Of a stretch of DNA of 64,000 bases, positions 12,555 to 24,900 are shown piece after piece. The stretch is taken from positions 1,057,714 through 1,121,713 of the forward strand of contig NW_006921544.1 in NCBI RefSeq assembly GCF_000340215.1, given 5' to 3'. Position 1 is the stretch's first letter. Each line of letters starts with the position of its first letter. The notes under the pieces were generated by a model. It was not told the origin of the DNA and searched no databases. It saw only the letters and a list, made by a program, of their open reading frames with translations. Source of the stretch: Pseudocercospora fijiensis CIRAD86. Taxonomy: Eukaryota > Ascomycota > Dothideomycetes > Mycosphaerellales > Mycosphaerellaceae. Made by a program: the position numbers and the translations under genes.

Positions 12555-13760
12555 AGGTAGTCTAGTAGGCCTAATAGGGCCCGATTAGTATAGGACTAGA
12601 ATATAGTAGGGGTATTAGCTAGCCTAAATAGTATAACTAAGTACTCGAAATAGCTATAGCGAGTGTAGAAGGCTGTTTTCTATTCGTCGCCCTTACGAAT
12701 GCAGATACGATAGTACGCATCCTTAATGTCTAGTATAGTATAGAAGTAGGCCCTAGAAAGGCGATCGAGGGTCTTATTAATAAGCGGAAGTAGACAGCGG
12801 TCTTTAATAGTAACAGTATTGAGTCTACGGTAATTAACGCACAACCGTAGGCTACTATCCTTCTTTAGAACAAACAGGATTAGTGTACTAGTAGGGCTGT
12901 TACTATACCGAATACGGCTATTAGCTAGGTTTTCCTCTAGGTACTTACGCAATATAGCAAGCTCTCGCTTACTAAGGTTGTAGAGGGGGCTAAAAGGAAC
13001 CTCTTTGCCCTCTATAATGTTAATCTTATAGTCCGTCTCTTTAAATATAGGCAATGTCGATACTAAGTAGTATTTGAATATATTAATATAGGTTTCTCGA
13101 ATAGGTACTAGTATACGAGAGAGCTAATTAGGGTCTATGCTATTAGGGGGTATAGGTTTATCGTTATCTCTACTAAGAAGATTAGCTATCGGATTAGCTA
13201 AGGCAGGTATTAGGTTGCTAATAAACAGGACCCTAATATCGTTAGGACACTCGCTAATATCGATGTATTTAATGTCCTCTCTCTTAGCGATTCTAAATCG
13301 CTATTGTTAACTGCCTAAGTCTATAACTATAGTATAGTATTTAAGAATAGGGTTGCTAATAACAATGTCCGATAGGAGGCTATCTATGTCTACTACGTAG
13401 GTAGTAAAGTCTAGTAAGCGTTTATTACCGAGGTCGTCTTTTAGAACTATAGGAACATAGTAGGCTCTATAGGTTAAGTGCCGAGCGTTATTAAACTAAG
13501 TAAGGGTTAGCAGGTTAGTCCTAGGCAGTTGTCGAAGGTCTAATTGCTTAGCTAGGCGATAGCTAATAAGGGTACTAACTAAATTTCCTAGATCTAGTAT
13601 AACCTTAGTTTAATAGTTAGTGCCCTTCGTGTCCTATATAAGGTAGGAGCGTATTATAGCTAGCACAATGTCGATAGTCTTACGCCGTACAAGGCTAACA
13701 GTTAGTACGGCGCTTATTCTTTTTTCGAAGGTTAGCCTATAGGGGTAGCACTAGCGGCTA
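12541..13760 (-). pseudogene. pol: Gypsy pol, 5' part: protease region and reverse transcriptase
   Basis: Minus strand. An open stretch at 12680-13054 carries the reverse transcriptase fingers and palm: LYNLSKREL, then CVNYRRLNTVTIKD, and YTILDIKDAYYRI, with the first catalytic Asp in LDIKDAY intact. It runs on as FEYLVILFRLANTPTIFQSY-like sequence to 12541, where the LINE interrupts it at the codons for YTVY, directly before the YLDD box at 7635-7662. Upstream, at about 13380-13700, a region of the right position and length for the aspartic protease is coherent (for example LLDFTTYVVDIDSLLSDIV), but I do not see an intact DSG/DTG triad. Confidence 0.9.
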
Positions 13761-13789
13761 AAAGGTGTTTCTTATACTTAGCGGAGGCA

Positions 13790-15072
13790 CGGTTAATCCG
13801 GGCCTAATCCCTAGGTTTGTCGCATTAGCCTAGGAGATAGCTAGTACTATTACAGTTAAAGCACTTTAATCCGGTTAGTAGGTTACCGTAGCTATTATTG
13901 CTGTTATTAGCCGAGCGGTCAGCATTATAGGGATACGAGCCCCTTCTATAGCCCCTATCGCGGCCTCCTCTATATAGCCGCCGGCTACGGCCTCTTCTAC
14001 GGTCGTTGTTACTGTTATTATTAGTATTATTGTCCTAGTAGGAACCTTAGTTTCCTCCGCGGCTACTACGATTGCCGCGGTCAGTACTAGCTAGCCGGAT
14101 CCTTAATTCTAGTCGTTATTAAAGCTAGATAGCTCGTTTAGCTATTTCTACTTCGACTATAAATTAAATATATATTAGATTAGTCTGTTCGAATACACGA
14201 CGGCGGTCTAATTTAAGGACTAATTCCTATTGTAATCTAGGACGTATTTCGGAAATCTAGATAGAGTCGGTCTTAGCTAGCAAATCGTCCTCGAGGGTCT
14301 TTAAATAGGCCTCGAATAAGCGAGCCGATTGATTAGTCTTTTGTTTAGCTCGGAGGTATTAGTCCTAAGCGTATTATTGTCTTAGTATAGGGTTTCTAAG
14401 GGTGTCTAATATAATGGTTTTGTAGGTCTGCTACTAGATAGCGGTCTAATTATCGAGGGAGTTAAAATAGTTATCCTAGGTACGTTTTAGGTCGCTATTT
14501 ATATACTATATAGCGTAGACAACTAGTAAATAGTCGTCTAGAAGAGCCCTTAGTACGTTTCGCTAGTTAAGCTTACAGTTACGAATATAGTCGTTATACT
14601 GCTTTCGACTAGAGCTATTAAATATAGTATAGTCCTTAAGCTTAGTATCCCTCTTTTGTATAGAAGGTCCTACTACTAGTTCTAGTCTAGTAGTAGTTGT
14701 TAGGGCTTCCTATAGGCGGCGAATCTCGAGGAGATTATCCTTTAGCTATTGTTCTTAACGTAGGGCAGTAAGCCTATTTTAAGTAGCTTCTTAAAGTCTC
14801 CCTACTAGTTAGGGGCTAAAGGCTAGCTAGCTATATCGTCGATTGACAATGTTATTAAGAATGTTATTAATAGGCAATTCTAGATTATTACCTAGAATTA
14901 CAGGTTCTTCTTTAGTAGACTTAGTAGTAGGCTCTTCGGTAGGAGGCACTTTAGTAGGTGCTTTAGTAGGCACTTTAGGCACTATGCTACTAGCGTTGTT
15001 ATTGCTAGCGCTGCTAGCGGTAGTACGGTTATTGTTTCGTAACGAGCTAGCTATTATAGTAAGGGGTAGCAC
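13790..15072 (-). pseudogene. gag: Gypsy gag with CCHC knuckle
   Basis: Minus strand. The N-terminal 81 codons (14827-15072) are still open from an ATG and are rich in Thr, Pro, Ser and Asn. The capsid region (about 13950-14800) is broken by many TAG/TAA codons. Near 13825-13870 a nucleocapsid zinc knuckle reads C-F-N-C-x4-Y-x4-C, the third ligand His having become Tyr, a C-to-T change. Arg/Gly-rich codons (13900-14100) precede the knuckle, as in fungal gypsy gag proteins. Confidence 0.82.
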
Positions 15073-15330
15073 TAATAATGTATTATTAGCCCCTAAGATA
15101 CGGATGTAGCGGAATTAGTAGATATCGGTCTAGTATACTTAACTTAGTATAATAGGCCGTAAAGAAGGCCTTACTTAATAATTAGTACGGTTGTTCTTAG
15201 TAGAATAGTACGAGTAGGTCCTATTCTTCGGGCGTAATATAGTTAAATCGATAGTTTTCGTAGCTATACCGCTAAAAGCTTAAAACAAGGACTATCTAGC
15301 TGCTGCCCTTAAAGGGTAGATCGAATACTA

Positions 15331-15526
15331 TATAAGAAGGGTATATTAGTAGGTAGATCGGGTAGTAGTAGGTACGAGTAGTATTCGATAAGGAGCTAGG
15401 AGGAGAGGGAGGAAGGTAGGCAAGTTAGCCTATTACTAAGCGCTAAGCCCTACCTAAGGCACTAAGACCCTAGCTTTACTTAGCCTAGTTACATGCCAAT
15501 TACGTATAGCCTCTTTAGCCCTAATA
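15331..15526 (-). repeat. 5' LTR of gypsy element
   Basis: 196 bp, pair of 3543-3738. The stretch on its internal side (15311-15330 read on the minus strand) begins TAGTATTCGA, where a primer-binding site starting TGG would be expected. A RIP-changed TGG would give TAG, so this may be the site; no tRNA was assigned. The duplicated ACTAA follows at 15527-15531. Confidence 0.93.
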
Positions 15527-16195
15527 ACTAACGACATATATACCGACTAGTACCGGCTCTAACCTAGCCTAAAACGCCGTAGGCTTAGGCGCTCTATCGG
15601 CAGACCGCCTATTTCTAGCGTATCTAGTAAAACGAAGCTAGTAGTATAATATAGTTCGACCGTAACCTCGCCGTTATCTAATAACTATATACTATCTACT
15701 GCTTCGTTAATCCCCGCCTCCCTATTTACTAATTCTCTTAATACCTACGCGCTAACTTCGTAGTTACAAAGAAGAGGCAAGCGCTCTAGGCTAAGCCGAT
15801 TAAGAGATACTATACCTACTTCTACTACTATTTCCCTTTTACTATATACTAGGAATATAGCAACTAAATATAGAGTTATTAATAGCTAGACGTTATATAG
15901 CTAGTCGCTATCGGCGTGTTCTAGTCGCTATAGATAGGTCCTACTTAGATCTAGGATAAATTCTAGTACTAATTTAAAACGCTAGAGGAATACCTTAGGT
16001 AGATAACTTAGAGTACTATATAGGATAGAGAAAAGGCTATCTAAGGTGTTCGTCTCTACGCTATCGCTATTAAGCACGTTCTAGCTAGGAACGTTAAACT
16101 AGATCTAGGACCCGCTAATAACTATATAGAGTAGGAATTCTAGACGCTAACTATTTCGCTAGCTAGAAAAAAAACAATAATATACTAGTCGTACT
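15527..16195 (+). pseudogene. RecQ-like helicase, copy A, 3' part
   Basis: Continues the frame broken at 3542 once the gypsy element and one ACTAA are removed; the join matches copy B at 27440-27470 with only C-to-T/G-to-A differences. The C-terminal approximately 220 codons have a coherent frame (for example RLVPALT(Q)PKTP, and ARNVKLDLGPANNYIE near 16090-16130) but no named domain. The frame fades at a hairpin (16146-16228) that separates it from the convergent minus-strand gene. Confidence 0.75.
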
Positions 16196-16228
16196 ATTTA
16201 CTTTTCCGTCTAGCTAAATAGTCGGTAC
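16146..16228. repeat. Short inverted-repeat hairpin at helicase 3' end, copy A
   Basis: An arm with CTAACTATTTCGCTAG is followed after about 40 bp by its imperfect reverse complement. The equivalent in copy B (28065-28146) has a nearly perfect arm, TACTAACTATTTCGCTAG. Related hairpins are at 18299-18369, 19151-19221 and perhaps 23065-23123. Confidence 0.7.
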
Positions 16229-18298
16229 GTAGCTATATTATCGCTATATTAACTCGGTAGTTAGGCGGGAGTTATAGTCTCTAATCTACTAACGATATTA
16301 TTATACTAGTATCCTTATTAAATTAATAACGCTATAGCGTCGCTACGCTCGTACGCTATAGTATAAGATATCTACCGACGTTAGAAGTAGAGTATATAAC
16401 TAAATAGTTATAGCTAGCATTTACCTATATTAGTAGACCGTTTAAGTTAAATACGGATAGAGCGTAGTTAGTCGAGATCTAAAATATAAACTATCTATAT
16501 ACCGAACTACTATTACTCGATATATTCTACTCTCTCTATTCTTATACTAACTGCCTCCTTGTCGCCTTTCGCCTACGTCGTATCTTAACCTACTAATAAT
16601 AATATACTAATAGTATTATCGCCTTTTATCGGAGTATTTCTACTTATAGACTTATTATCTCTACTACTATCTCTACGATCTGTTCCTCTAGTATCTCTAT
16701 ACTTAGCTACTCTTTATTTATTATTCGCCCTTATACTACCTAGCTGGCCGATAAATCTTCCTCTACGCTCCTTCTTCTACTTACCCCCTATTCGTCGTAG
16801 CCTTCGCCTAGTCTGCCTATTCCTCCCCTATTAACCTCTATTATACCCTTACTTAATCTACCTATTACTCTCTCGTTAACTTCTATTATACCCTTACCTA
16901 CTATTATATTACTACCTACTAGTATACTATCTACCTAATCGCTAGGCCTATTAACCCGCGCCTACGTCGCTAACTTATCTAGTCGCTATTCTCCTATTTC
17001 TATCCTATAATAGTATATTTCCTATATAAATAAAAACGCTATATATTCTACGTAATATAACTATTTCTCCTCTACTAAGAAGCTCGCCTAGTTATACTAT
17101 AGAAGTAGTAGCGGTCGCTCGTATAACTATCGTCGTATTAATATTCTATTATAATACTCGGCTATATTACCGGTCGCTAGCGCCGGCTTAGTATAACTCG
17201 CTAATATTTAGTAGTCGGCTATCTTAGTAGTTTTACTCGTATCTACGCGACGGCTAGCTATAGAGAGAAGTTTCGGAATAGCGATATACTTAAGTAGTTT
17301 AGTAGACGAAATCGGATAAAGGTAGGATATAGACAACCTCTAGAACCGACGTCCTCTTATATCTTTCCTCGCTATATATATTAGACTACCTACCGTATCG
17401 CTACTTTGTCTATTATTATAGCCGATCCTACCTTACGTCCTCCTAGAACTATACGTAAACTCGATTAAATTTTACCGTACCGCTCGTACCTACGCGTCTA
17501 CCTCTGCTTATTATATACTATTTCTTTTATAATATACTACTCGCCTACGTACTCTCTCTAGTATAATCGAATAGTGCGGTTATACTATACTATATTTCGA
17601 TCTAGGCGTCGTATTTGAAATCCGCGTATATAAGTTAGGTTTAATTTAATCTCTCCTCGTATATCGTCGTATATTATCTATTATAATCTCTTATATTCCC
17701 TCTAGCCCCTACTATTACTTAGGGGTCGAGCGCTAATACTATAGCTCTCTCGCCTCGTATTTATACGTACTATCGATAGTAGCTAATAAAGTGCTACTTA
17801 CCCGGGTTATGTCTTACTACCGGTATCTGCTTTATACCTATTATCCTAGCGAGTACGCTAATACCCCGACCGATCGACGTACTAGCTTAGTTTCTATACT
17901 ATCGCACTAACTATAGGCCTCCTCTAGTAGTTAGGTTAGATCTCGCTAGTAGAGGATATACTCGGTTAAGTCGGATTATACCCTATATAACTTAAAGTAG
18001 GTATACTTACTAGACAATCTACCGGTTTTTCCCTATTTCGCGATACTTGTATTAAAATACTAGAACCTATTAGTAAAGGAGTCGGCTAGATCGAGTATTA
18101 TTAGATATAAGCTATTTATAGAGATCTTATACGTTAACCTACTTATATATATAGTATAGTCGATACTGCGCCGTAGTACCGCTAAATATCGCTAGCTACG
18201 TATAGGAGGTAATACCGGAATTTCTATATCTAGTACTTCTATCGTACGAGACTCTAGCGTTATATAACCTAGGGCTAATCTACTAAACGACGATTAGA

Positions 18299-18369
18299 TA
18301 CTAACCGGTTTACTAGGCGGCAAACTATATTATCTATATTACTTTTGCTAGCTAGTAAAATAGTTAGCA
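18299..18369. repeat. Short hairpin element
   Basis: An arm beginning CTAACCGGTTTACTAG is matched by an inverted, diverged arm ending AATAGTTAG. About 71 bp. Same family as 19151-19221. Confidence 0.6.
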
Positions 18370-19150
18370 CTCTCGTATTATAATTGCAGTTATAGTAGAT
18401 ACGTCTACTAGCTATAGGTCGTAGTATAGTAACGCTACTAAGGCTCGAAACCTAATTGCGCTATCTATTCCTAGATATAGCTCGACTATTATACCTCGCC
18501 GACTAGATTTTATCGTATATCGTCTATTAGGACGTCCGGTATACTATCTATACCGTTATCGTAGCCTTAGCTATCTTAGTCTAGTATATTCTTGCTTACT
18601 TAGTAGTCTACTATAATCTAATCCGGCTATTATCGAGGTAATCCGACCTATTCTTACGTTATAATACTAACGGACTCGTATACGGACTTATTAGGCTATA
18701 TACTAGTTTATATATAGTTATTATATATATAATTAAATACTACGATTAACTCGGTTAGTACTCGGTTCTTAAAACTATTAACTCGTAATATCGTAGAATA
18801 GATAGTAGTTAGTTCGTCTACTCGGGATATACGTCCGAAATTATAGTATATTTTCGAACGACTATAATTCTCGAAAATTGATTTCTCCCCCGATCGATTA
18901 GATAATAACGCCCTAATCTAACTATATCTTTTATTATTTATCTATCCGAATATAAACCTACTATAACCGAGACAGTCCGAGTAAATTAGTAACCTTAACG
19001 CCGCTAAGATTTACCCTAATCGTTACTAACCCTTAGGTCTAGCTTACTTATATATTACTCTCCGTATACTAATAGCGTTTTCTAAGGTAGGTTTTATAGA
19101 TTACCTCCTTCTACTACCGTATATTATATAGTAAATTATTAATAGTATAA

Positions 19151-19221
19151 TACTAACTGTTTTGCCGCCTAGTAAACTACTAGGCTATTGTCTATTTTCC
19201 TAGCCGGTAAAACGGTTAGTA
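19151..19221. repeat. Short hairpin element
   Basis: 71 bp. The left arm TACTAACTGTTTTGCCGCC pairs with the right arm GCCGGTAAAACGGTTAGTA with few mismatches. It lies within the unrecognised minus-strand gene. Confidence 0.7.
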
Positions 19222-19755
19222 CTCTTATATAGTCGCATTTATTATACTATAGTTTAACGGGTTAGGGAAATACGAGGCGGTCTATATTACTTAACTACTA
19301 TATCTACTTAGAGTATAGTAGTATATATATATCGAATATATTACGTATAATATACTTAGTATAGGCTTATATATACTCGAGCCTATCGATATATTATAGT
19401 TGCCGCGCCTAGAATAGATCTATCGTCTCTAATATTTCCGAGATACTACCCCGCGTAGCCTCGAGCTATATAGCTACTCCGATATATATACTGTCTCGTA
19501 CTCTCTAGTCTTCCTTTTATACTATACTTACTATTCGATTAGCGTTAGATATCCCGTCTAATAATAAAGGTATATACTCGTCGCGAATATAGTCGATTAA
19601 ATCTTTATCCCTAAACTTAAGTTCTAGGACCTCCTTTACTTCCCCTAATATTTTATCGAGGTTAGCTATACTTTATACGTCTAGTAGCTTATAGTATACC
19701 GCCTCTAGAACCGGAATTACCTTAACGGTAAGATCTACTAAATCCTATTATATAG

Positions 19756-19892
19756 ATAGATAGATAGATATTTCATTTGCCTGTTGTAGTGCCTTTCGGC
19801 CTATGCAGGTCTGTTTCTATGTATTGTTTTAGGTAGGAAACCAACTTAGTTGGTAAAAACCTCCCTCCTGTCCTATTTACAAGCGTTGATCT
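19756..19892 (-). mobile_element. 5'-truncated LINE copy (137 bp)
   Basis: Almost identical to 7663-7798, the 3' end of the full-length LINE, including the TAGA-type tail. It is flanked by a perfect 15-bp duplication, AATCCTATTATATAG, at 19741-19755 and 19893-19907. 5' truncation plus a long target duplication is the mark of target-primed reverse transcription. This copy retains several C/G bases that the long one has lost (for example ATGCAGG against ATGTAGG), so the two mutated independently. Confidence 0.95.
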
Positions 19893-21232
19893 AATCCTAT
19901 TATATAGCTAGCCCTACTACTCGGCGTAGTAATCGGATGCTATTTACTATTAATAAGTAGTCTAGGTACTATTTCGCCTAGTATAGGATCGCGTCGGGAA
20001 AGTACTCCTACTATACGCTTTTAATTAATGTTATCGTCGTTATATAGAGTATTAATAGCGGATTGTCTAGATACGTATCTAATAGTATTAACTTTATATA
20101 TTACGCGGCTAGATAATACCTATTTACGGTCGGGTAGTATATTCGTATTACCGCTATTATAACCGCTATCCTATTAATAATAAAGCCTACTAGATATATA
20201 CGGTACCTACTACTATCCGGTTTTATAAATATATTATCTACGATTAACGTCCTATCGCTCTTAGTATATAGCTCTAAAAGCTTAGGATAGGCGACGACTA
20301 GGTACTTAAACCTATCCTTTACCGTATCCGGCTATATATAAAAGCCCGCGTATCTTAGTATATTTAGTTCTATACCTACGGTCGAATAGTCCGGCCGTTT
20401 GATTTTCTTTATCTCTAGTAGCTACGAGATATCTTCGATAACCTTATCCGCTTATTTTTTATTTAACCTCGCGTACTAATATACTAACCTAGCTACTGCT
20501 TTATATACTTCTATCGAACGACCCTAGGTATATATTATTATAAACTATATCCTAATTCGCTAGTACGCCTTCCGCGTACTATACTACTCTAGGTCTACTC
20601 GGTCGCTCTCGCCGTAGTTATAATACGTATTAGATTAGTCTATTATCTACTTGCCTATAATCTATTTATATCTCCCCTCGGCCCCTATTATCTCTATAAT
20701 CCCTCGCTATAGATACGTATCTTCTCTATCTCTACTATCGCTATACTAGTACGTTATACGTGTTTATTAACCTAATATATTAATATCGCATTTGCTTTTT
20801 ATAATACTAAATCCCCTCCGCTTCGCCTATTTATATATAAACTATTTAGCCGCCTAGAATAACGGGAATTAATACCCGTAGATCCGATCTAGTAGCCTAT
20901 ATACCTCTATTAGACGCTCGTATCGCGCCCTAGTATTATCTATCCTACTATCCTTACCGCGAACTCGTACTAGAGCGCTAGGCAATCTTATAATTATTAG
21001 ATATCGCTAGATAGCGGCGCTCCTCTCGCGATATATCTCCCCTAATAACTTCTCTCGCCCTCTTACGCCTCCGTCTAAGCGCTAACGATCCTATTCGCGA
21101 ATAGCGTATTCGATATCGAGTAGCGTAAAGTAGTCGTCGGTTATACTCTATAATAGGAACTACGATAGACTTATTGTCGCTTCTAGCGTAACTACCCGAT
21201 TGTCGTATATAACTACTATACGGTATAGACAA

Positions 21233-21990
21233 TCTATACTACTATATCTAATACTTACTCGGCTAAGGGGAAACTCTATTCTCTCCTATAAACGGATTCG
21301 GCCTCGCTATTAAACTTAAAGACTAGTTATATCCCCTTCCCCTTCTATAGTACGTAACTTATATCGTATCTATATATCTACGCTACTATCTGCCCTAATA
21401 GATATATCCTTACCTAAACTACCTATTATAGGAGATTACTATATCCTAGATCCTAGAGCTAAACATTCTAGTATTATAATGTTCGAGTATATAGCGTAGG
21501 CGCGGCCGTACGTCCTCTAAATACTAAATAGGGACATTAGAATGTTTGTACTAAAACGTTTGCTTTCTATTAGTAGACCTCGCCTACGGCCGTAGAATTC
21601 GCCTATAGCTGTTTCTTCTCGTTGCCCCTAAGAGTCGGTTATATACCTATATATTGTTTATATACGACTCCCTTTACGTCGCTTCTACGCAAAGTTTAGA
21701 CAATCTACCTTCGCGTCCTAAGTCTTACTAATCTATCCTAGCGTAAACATAGCTACTAGACAATCTACTCTTTTTATTAGTAGCTTGTTACTTTATACTA
21801 TTACCTTACTATTATAGCAGATTACTAGCCCCTTTATTATATATAAGTATAGGTTTCTTCTTTATAAGTATAACGCGCGTCTAATAGAGATATCTCGACC
21901 TAACTTAATCTTATTACTTCTACGTAGTATAAAGATTTCCTCGTAGTATAGAAACTAACCGACGAGAACGCAATAGCTCTTAAAATCCTA
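21233..21990. other. Divergent intergenic region of the tandem unit
   Basis: Between the start of the minus-strand gene and the first coherent codons of helicase copy B. The phrase TAGACAATCTAC occurs at about 21707 and 21760 and also near 18001, inside the minus gene; its role is unknown. No other element was recognised. Confidence 0.4.
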
Positions 21991-24900
21991 CGTAGACCTA
22001 ACGAACCTAGAACTACGAAGGCAGATATACTTAGGCGTATATTCGAATAGATCGGTAATCCTATCGAGAGTAACTCGGTTAGGGCGACTATACTCTAGCG
22101 GTACGCTCTATAGTACAAGCTCTAAGAGACTAGTACTAATCCTTTACTCTATATATCCTAAGCCTTCGTTCGAAGCCTCGACTAGTATAGCCTAATCTAT
22201 TGCGCCGTCGTTCTCGGAATATCTATAGACGCCTCCCGCCGAGTAAGTAACTATATTATCGAAGCCGCCTAGGGCGAAGATTAGTTTACTTAAGCCTCGG
22301 AGCTTGTCCGGCTTCCGTTTAGCGCTCTACTTTTAATACCTAAACGTATTCTCGCCGATATTGTAGCTACTACTCGGATTAGACTTAGTCTCGAAGAAGC
22401 CTATTACTTCTAGATATAAGGCAAACGGAAGAGGCTCGCGGAAGCCTAGAATAGTCGCGTTAATAAAAGGAAGAGCACTCTTTACAATTTTATTACTAGT
22501 AGTAACATTACCGCTATAAGAGACGCTTACAAACCGAAACCTAGTAAGGAACGTACGATATAGGCCTATCTACCTAACATTCCTAAAGACTATATCGTTC
22601 TCTAAGGCTTTAAGATAGGGCGCAATTTACTAGTACCGAAAAAACACCTATTACGCGCGTTACGTAAAAAACGTCTAAAGAAACCTAGGGCTAAAGCGGG
22701 TAGTAATATACTAGTACTAGATTTATAGATAGAAGACGATAGCGTAGAACCTAATCTGCCGGTATTAGACGACGAAGGAGGGAAAGGTACCTAGGACAAT
22801 CCTCTTAACGTAGATAGAGATTCGGCTCCTAATTTTCTTAATATATACGATAGATTAGAGCTCCGTTTACAATGTCGCCGGCTTAGCCGTAGAGAAGGGA
22901 TAGAAGCCTACTATACCTACTGCCGCAAATAGTAGATAGACTTTACCTATACTCTACTACCGAATATTAGAGAGCGTCTCGCTATATTAGGCCGGCTACC
23001 GTATATATAAAATTTAATTATTCCGTCCCTACTACGTACCGTCCCTATACCTAATATATATAAATACTAACTATTTTGCTATATAGCGAAAGATTAACCC
23101 GTTTTCTAGCTAGTAAAGTTGTCTATATCTTATACCTTTTACTTAATCTTACGACCGCCTTACTTAGAAGCCTGTAATATATACGTATATAGCTCCCTAA
23201 TATCCCGAGGCCGATTAGCTCGTAGCTATATACTATCTATACTAACCGCCTGCCCGGATTTCTAACTAGTTTATACCTACGCTATACTAAGTTATATTCT
23301 ACGCGACCTTCGCCTTATTATCTTCCTATATACTATTTATAGTAGATACGGCCTTTATAGAGATACTATTAAGGTTTAGGTTAGACAATCCGCGCCTTAA
23401 CTACTTCGGTCTATAAAGGAGGCGATAGATATACGTCCGTTAACGCGCTCTTACGATTAATATATTATTACGATCGAGATTATTAGGGTTATAAGAACTA
23501 CTTCTAATACCTAGGAACCTATATACCGGAAAGATACCGTTTCGAGGATTACTTCTATTATCTTCCTTAATATCGTATTATTAAGTACGTAACTTACTAA
23601 TATGCCGTACCCCCTTACTATTTTTATACTTACCTTAGCCGCTAATACCGATATACTATTCCTAATACTATCCGTCGCCTTCTTATCGAAGAATTTAAGT
23701 CGCTCCCTAATATTACTATAATATCTAACTAGGTAATTTAGCTCTAGCTAACCGACGATTAAGCCCCGGAGTTCCCGCTCTACTTCGATTGTTTTTAATA
23801 TACTACTGTCGACGAATAGGGCGAATAATATATAGCTATTTTTTATAAGCGTATCTCGATATAAGAGTATTATAAAACGCGATATAAGTAGACTAATACC
23901 TAGACTCGAGGCGGTAGTAGAAAAGCCCGCCTATAAGAGATATCTAATTGCCTATAAGAGAGTAATATCTACGTATAGCAATTCTTCTACCCTAAAGCTA
24001 GGTACGAACTTAGATAGAATCGCGTATTCTAGGTCTATCGTCGCGCTCGTATAGTGCCTATTCCCTCCTTATCGTATAACGACTAATTTGCGTCTACCCT
24101 AATTAAAGCCTAGGCTAATATTTAGGAGAAACTAGATAAGGATCGAAATATTATTTATAATAGCTTAGCCTACGTATCTGCCCTCCCCCCCTAGATTTAG
24201 TAACTCTTTATCGACCTTTACGTTGTTTTACTCTATAAAAACGAAATATAGGCCGCTATTTGCCTTCCTAAAGAAGATAATAAGCCCTATACTATAGAAG
24301 TTATTGCTATCGCTCGCCGAGCGTTCTCTTATACGATAAGGTATTATAGCGAAAGTAGCCCCTATTTTAACCTTACTAATTCCTATAAGTAAGCCCTTAC
24401 TAACTTTTATAATATAATATAGAAGTCTAACTATTATAAATATTTTCGCTTTCGGCGCTATAAGACCCGCTCGAGCGAACTTAAATACGCCGACGCTATA
24501 CTATATATACTAGTATATTTTATTCGTTATATCTCCTTTAAAGTTCTATTTTTCCCTTCTAAATATCGCCTATCGATAAAATTAACGACGACGTCGACGG
24601 CGAAGTCGCTAGTTAAGTAAGCGATAAAGTCGACGAAAAAGTCGACTATAGCCCTATCTAAGTAACGCCGACCGACGAATAGCGCGAACTCTAGAATAAA
24701 CTTAGCGACTGCGTCCGAAGTAGTATTATCGAGATAGAAGAACTAGAATTATATCCTCTTATTTCCTAGTTATTACTCTCCCTATTCTAGTACCTAATTA
24801 GTAGTCGTTAGTTCTACTCTTCGCTCTTTAGCTACCTTACCCTTTATACGATATAACCGTATTCGGGCGTATAGCGGGAGCCGAACGACTTTAATTACTA

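Larger units (their letters stand above)
3543..15526 (-). mobile_element. Ty3/gypsy chromovirus LTR retrotransposon, nested and RIP-decayed
   Basis: Element of 11,984 bp on the minus strand, of which 4,878 bp plus one 14-bp target repeat belong to a LINE inserted in pol; about 7.1 kb remain. Both LTRs are 196 bp. They begin and end TA...TA on the + strand, as expected if the usual TG...CA ends were mutated by RIP. A purine-rich tract (minus strand, about 3741-3757) precedes the 3' LTR. The order on the minus strand is gag with a CCHC knuckle, protease, reverse transcriptase, RNase H region, integrase, chromodomain. Integrase before a C-terminal chromodomain identifies a chromovirus. Insertion is in the 3' coding part of helicase copy A. 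Confidence 0.95.
16240..21232 (-). pseudogene. Unrecognised convergent gene of the tandem unit, copy A
   Basis: Minus-strand reading frame(s) that I do not recognise. An intact ATG at 21232 opens 84 codons free of stops (20978-21232), a basic Arg-rich stretch with LALRRRRKRAREV. Further coherent stretches are 20420-20230 (GIELNILRYAGFYIAGYGKG and VAYPKLLELYTKSDRTLIVDN), 20100-19560 (DKILGEVKEVLELKFRDKD), 18230-18100 (EVLDIEIPVLPP) and 17400-17200. A 137-bp LINE fragment sits inside it and the frame resumes beyond. It may be one long gene with hairpin-bearing interruptions at 19151-19221 and 18299-18369, or two genes. Copy B keeps only the 3' part (28150-30178). No function is proposed. Confidence 0.5.

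Noticed and set aside
14843..15109. Plus-strand open stretch opposite gag
   Set aside because: Mirror of the gag frame on the minus strand, which has the expected position in the element. The Leu/Val-rich plus translation is a shadow.
15311..15330. Specific tRNA primer-binding site for the gypsy element
   Set aside because: The TAG start fits a mutated TGG, but the following bases did not let me name a tRNA with confidence.
21990..23900. Possible DUF3435 tyrosine recombinase (Starship captain)
   Set aside because: The long N-terminal region of the helicase raised the idea, but I found no R...HxxR...Y signature and the frame runs on into the helicase.
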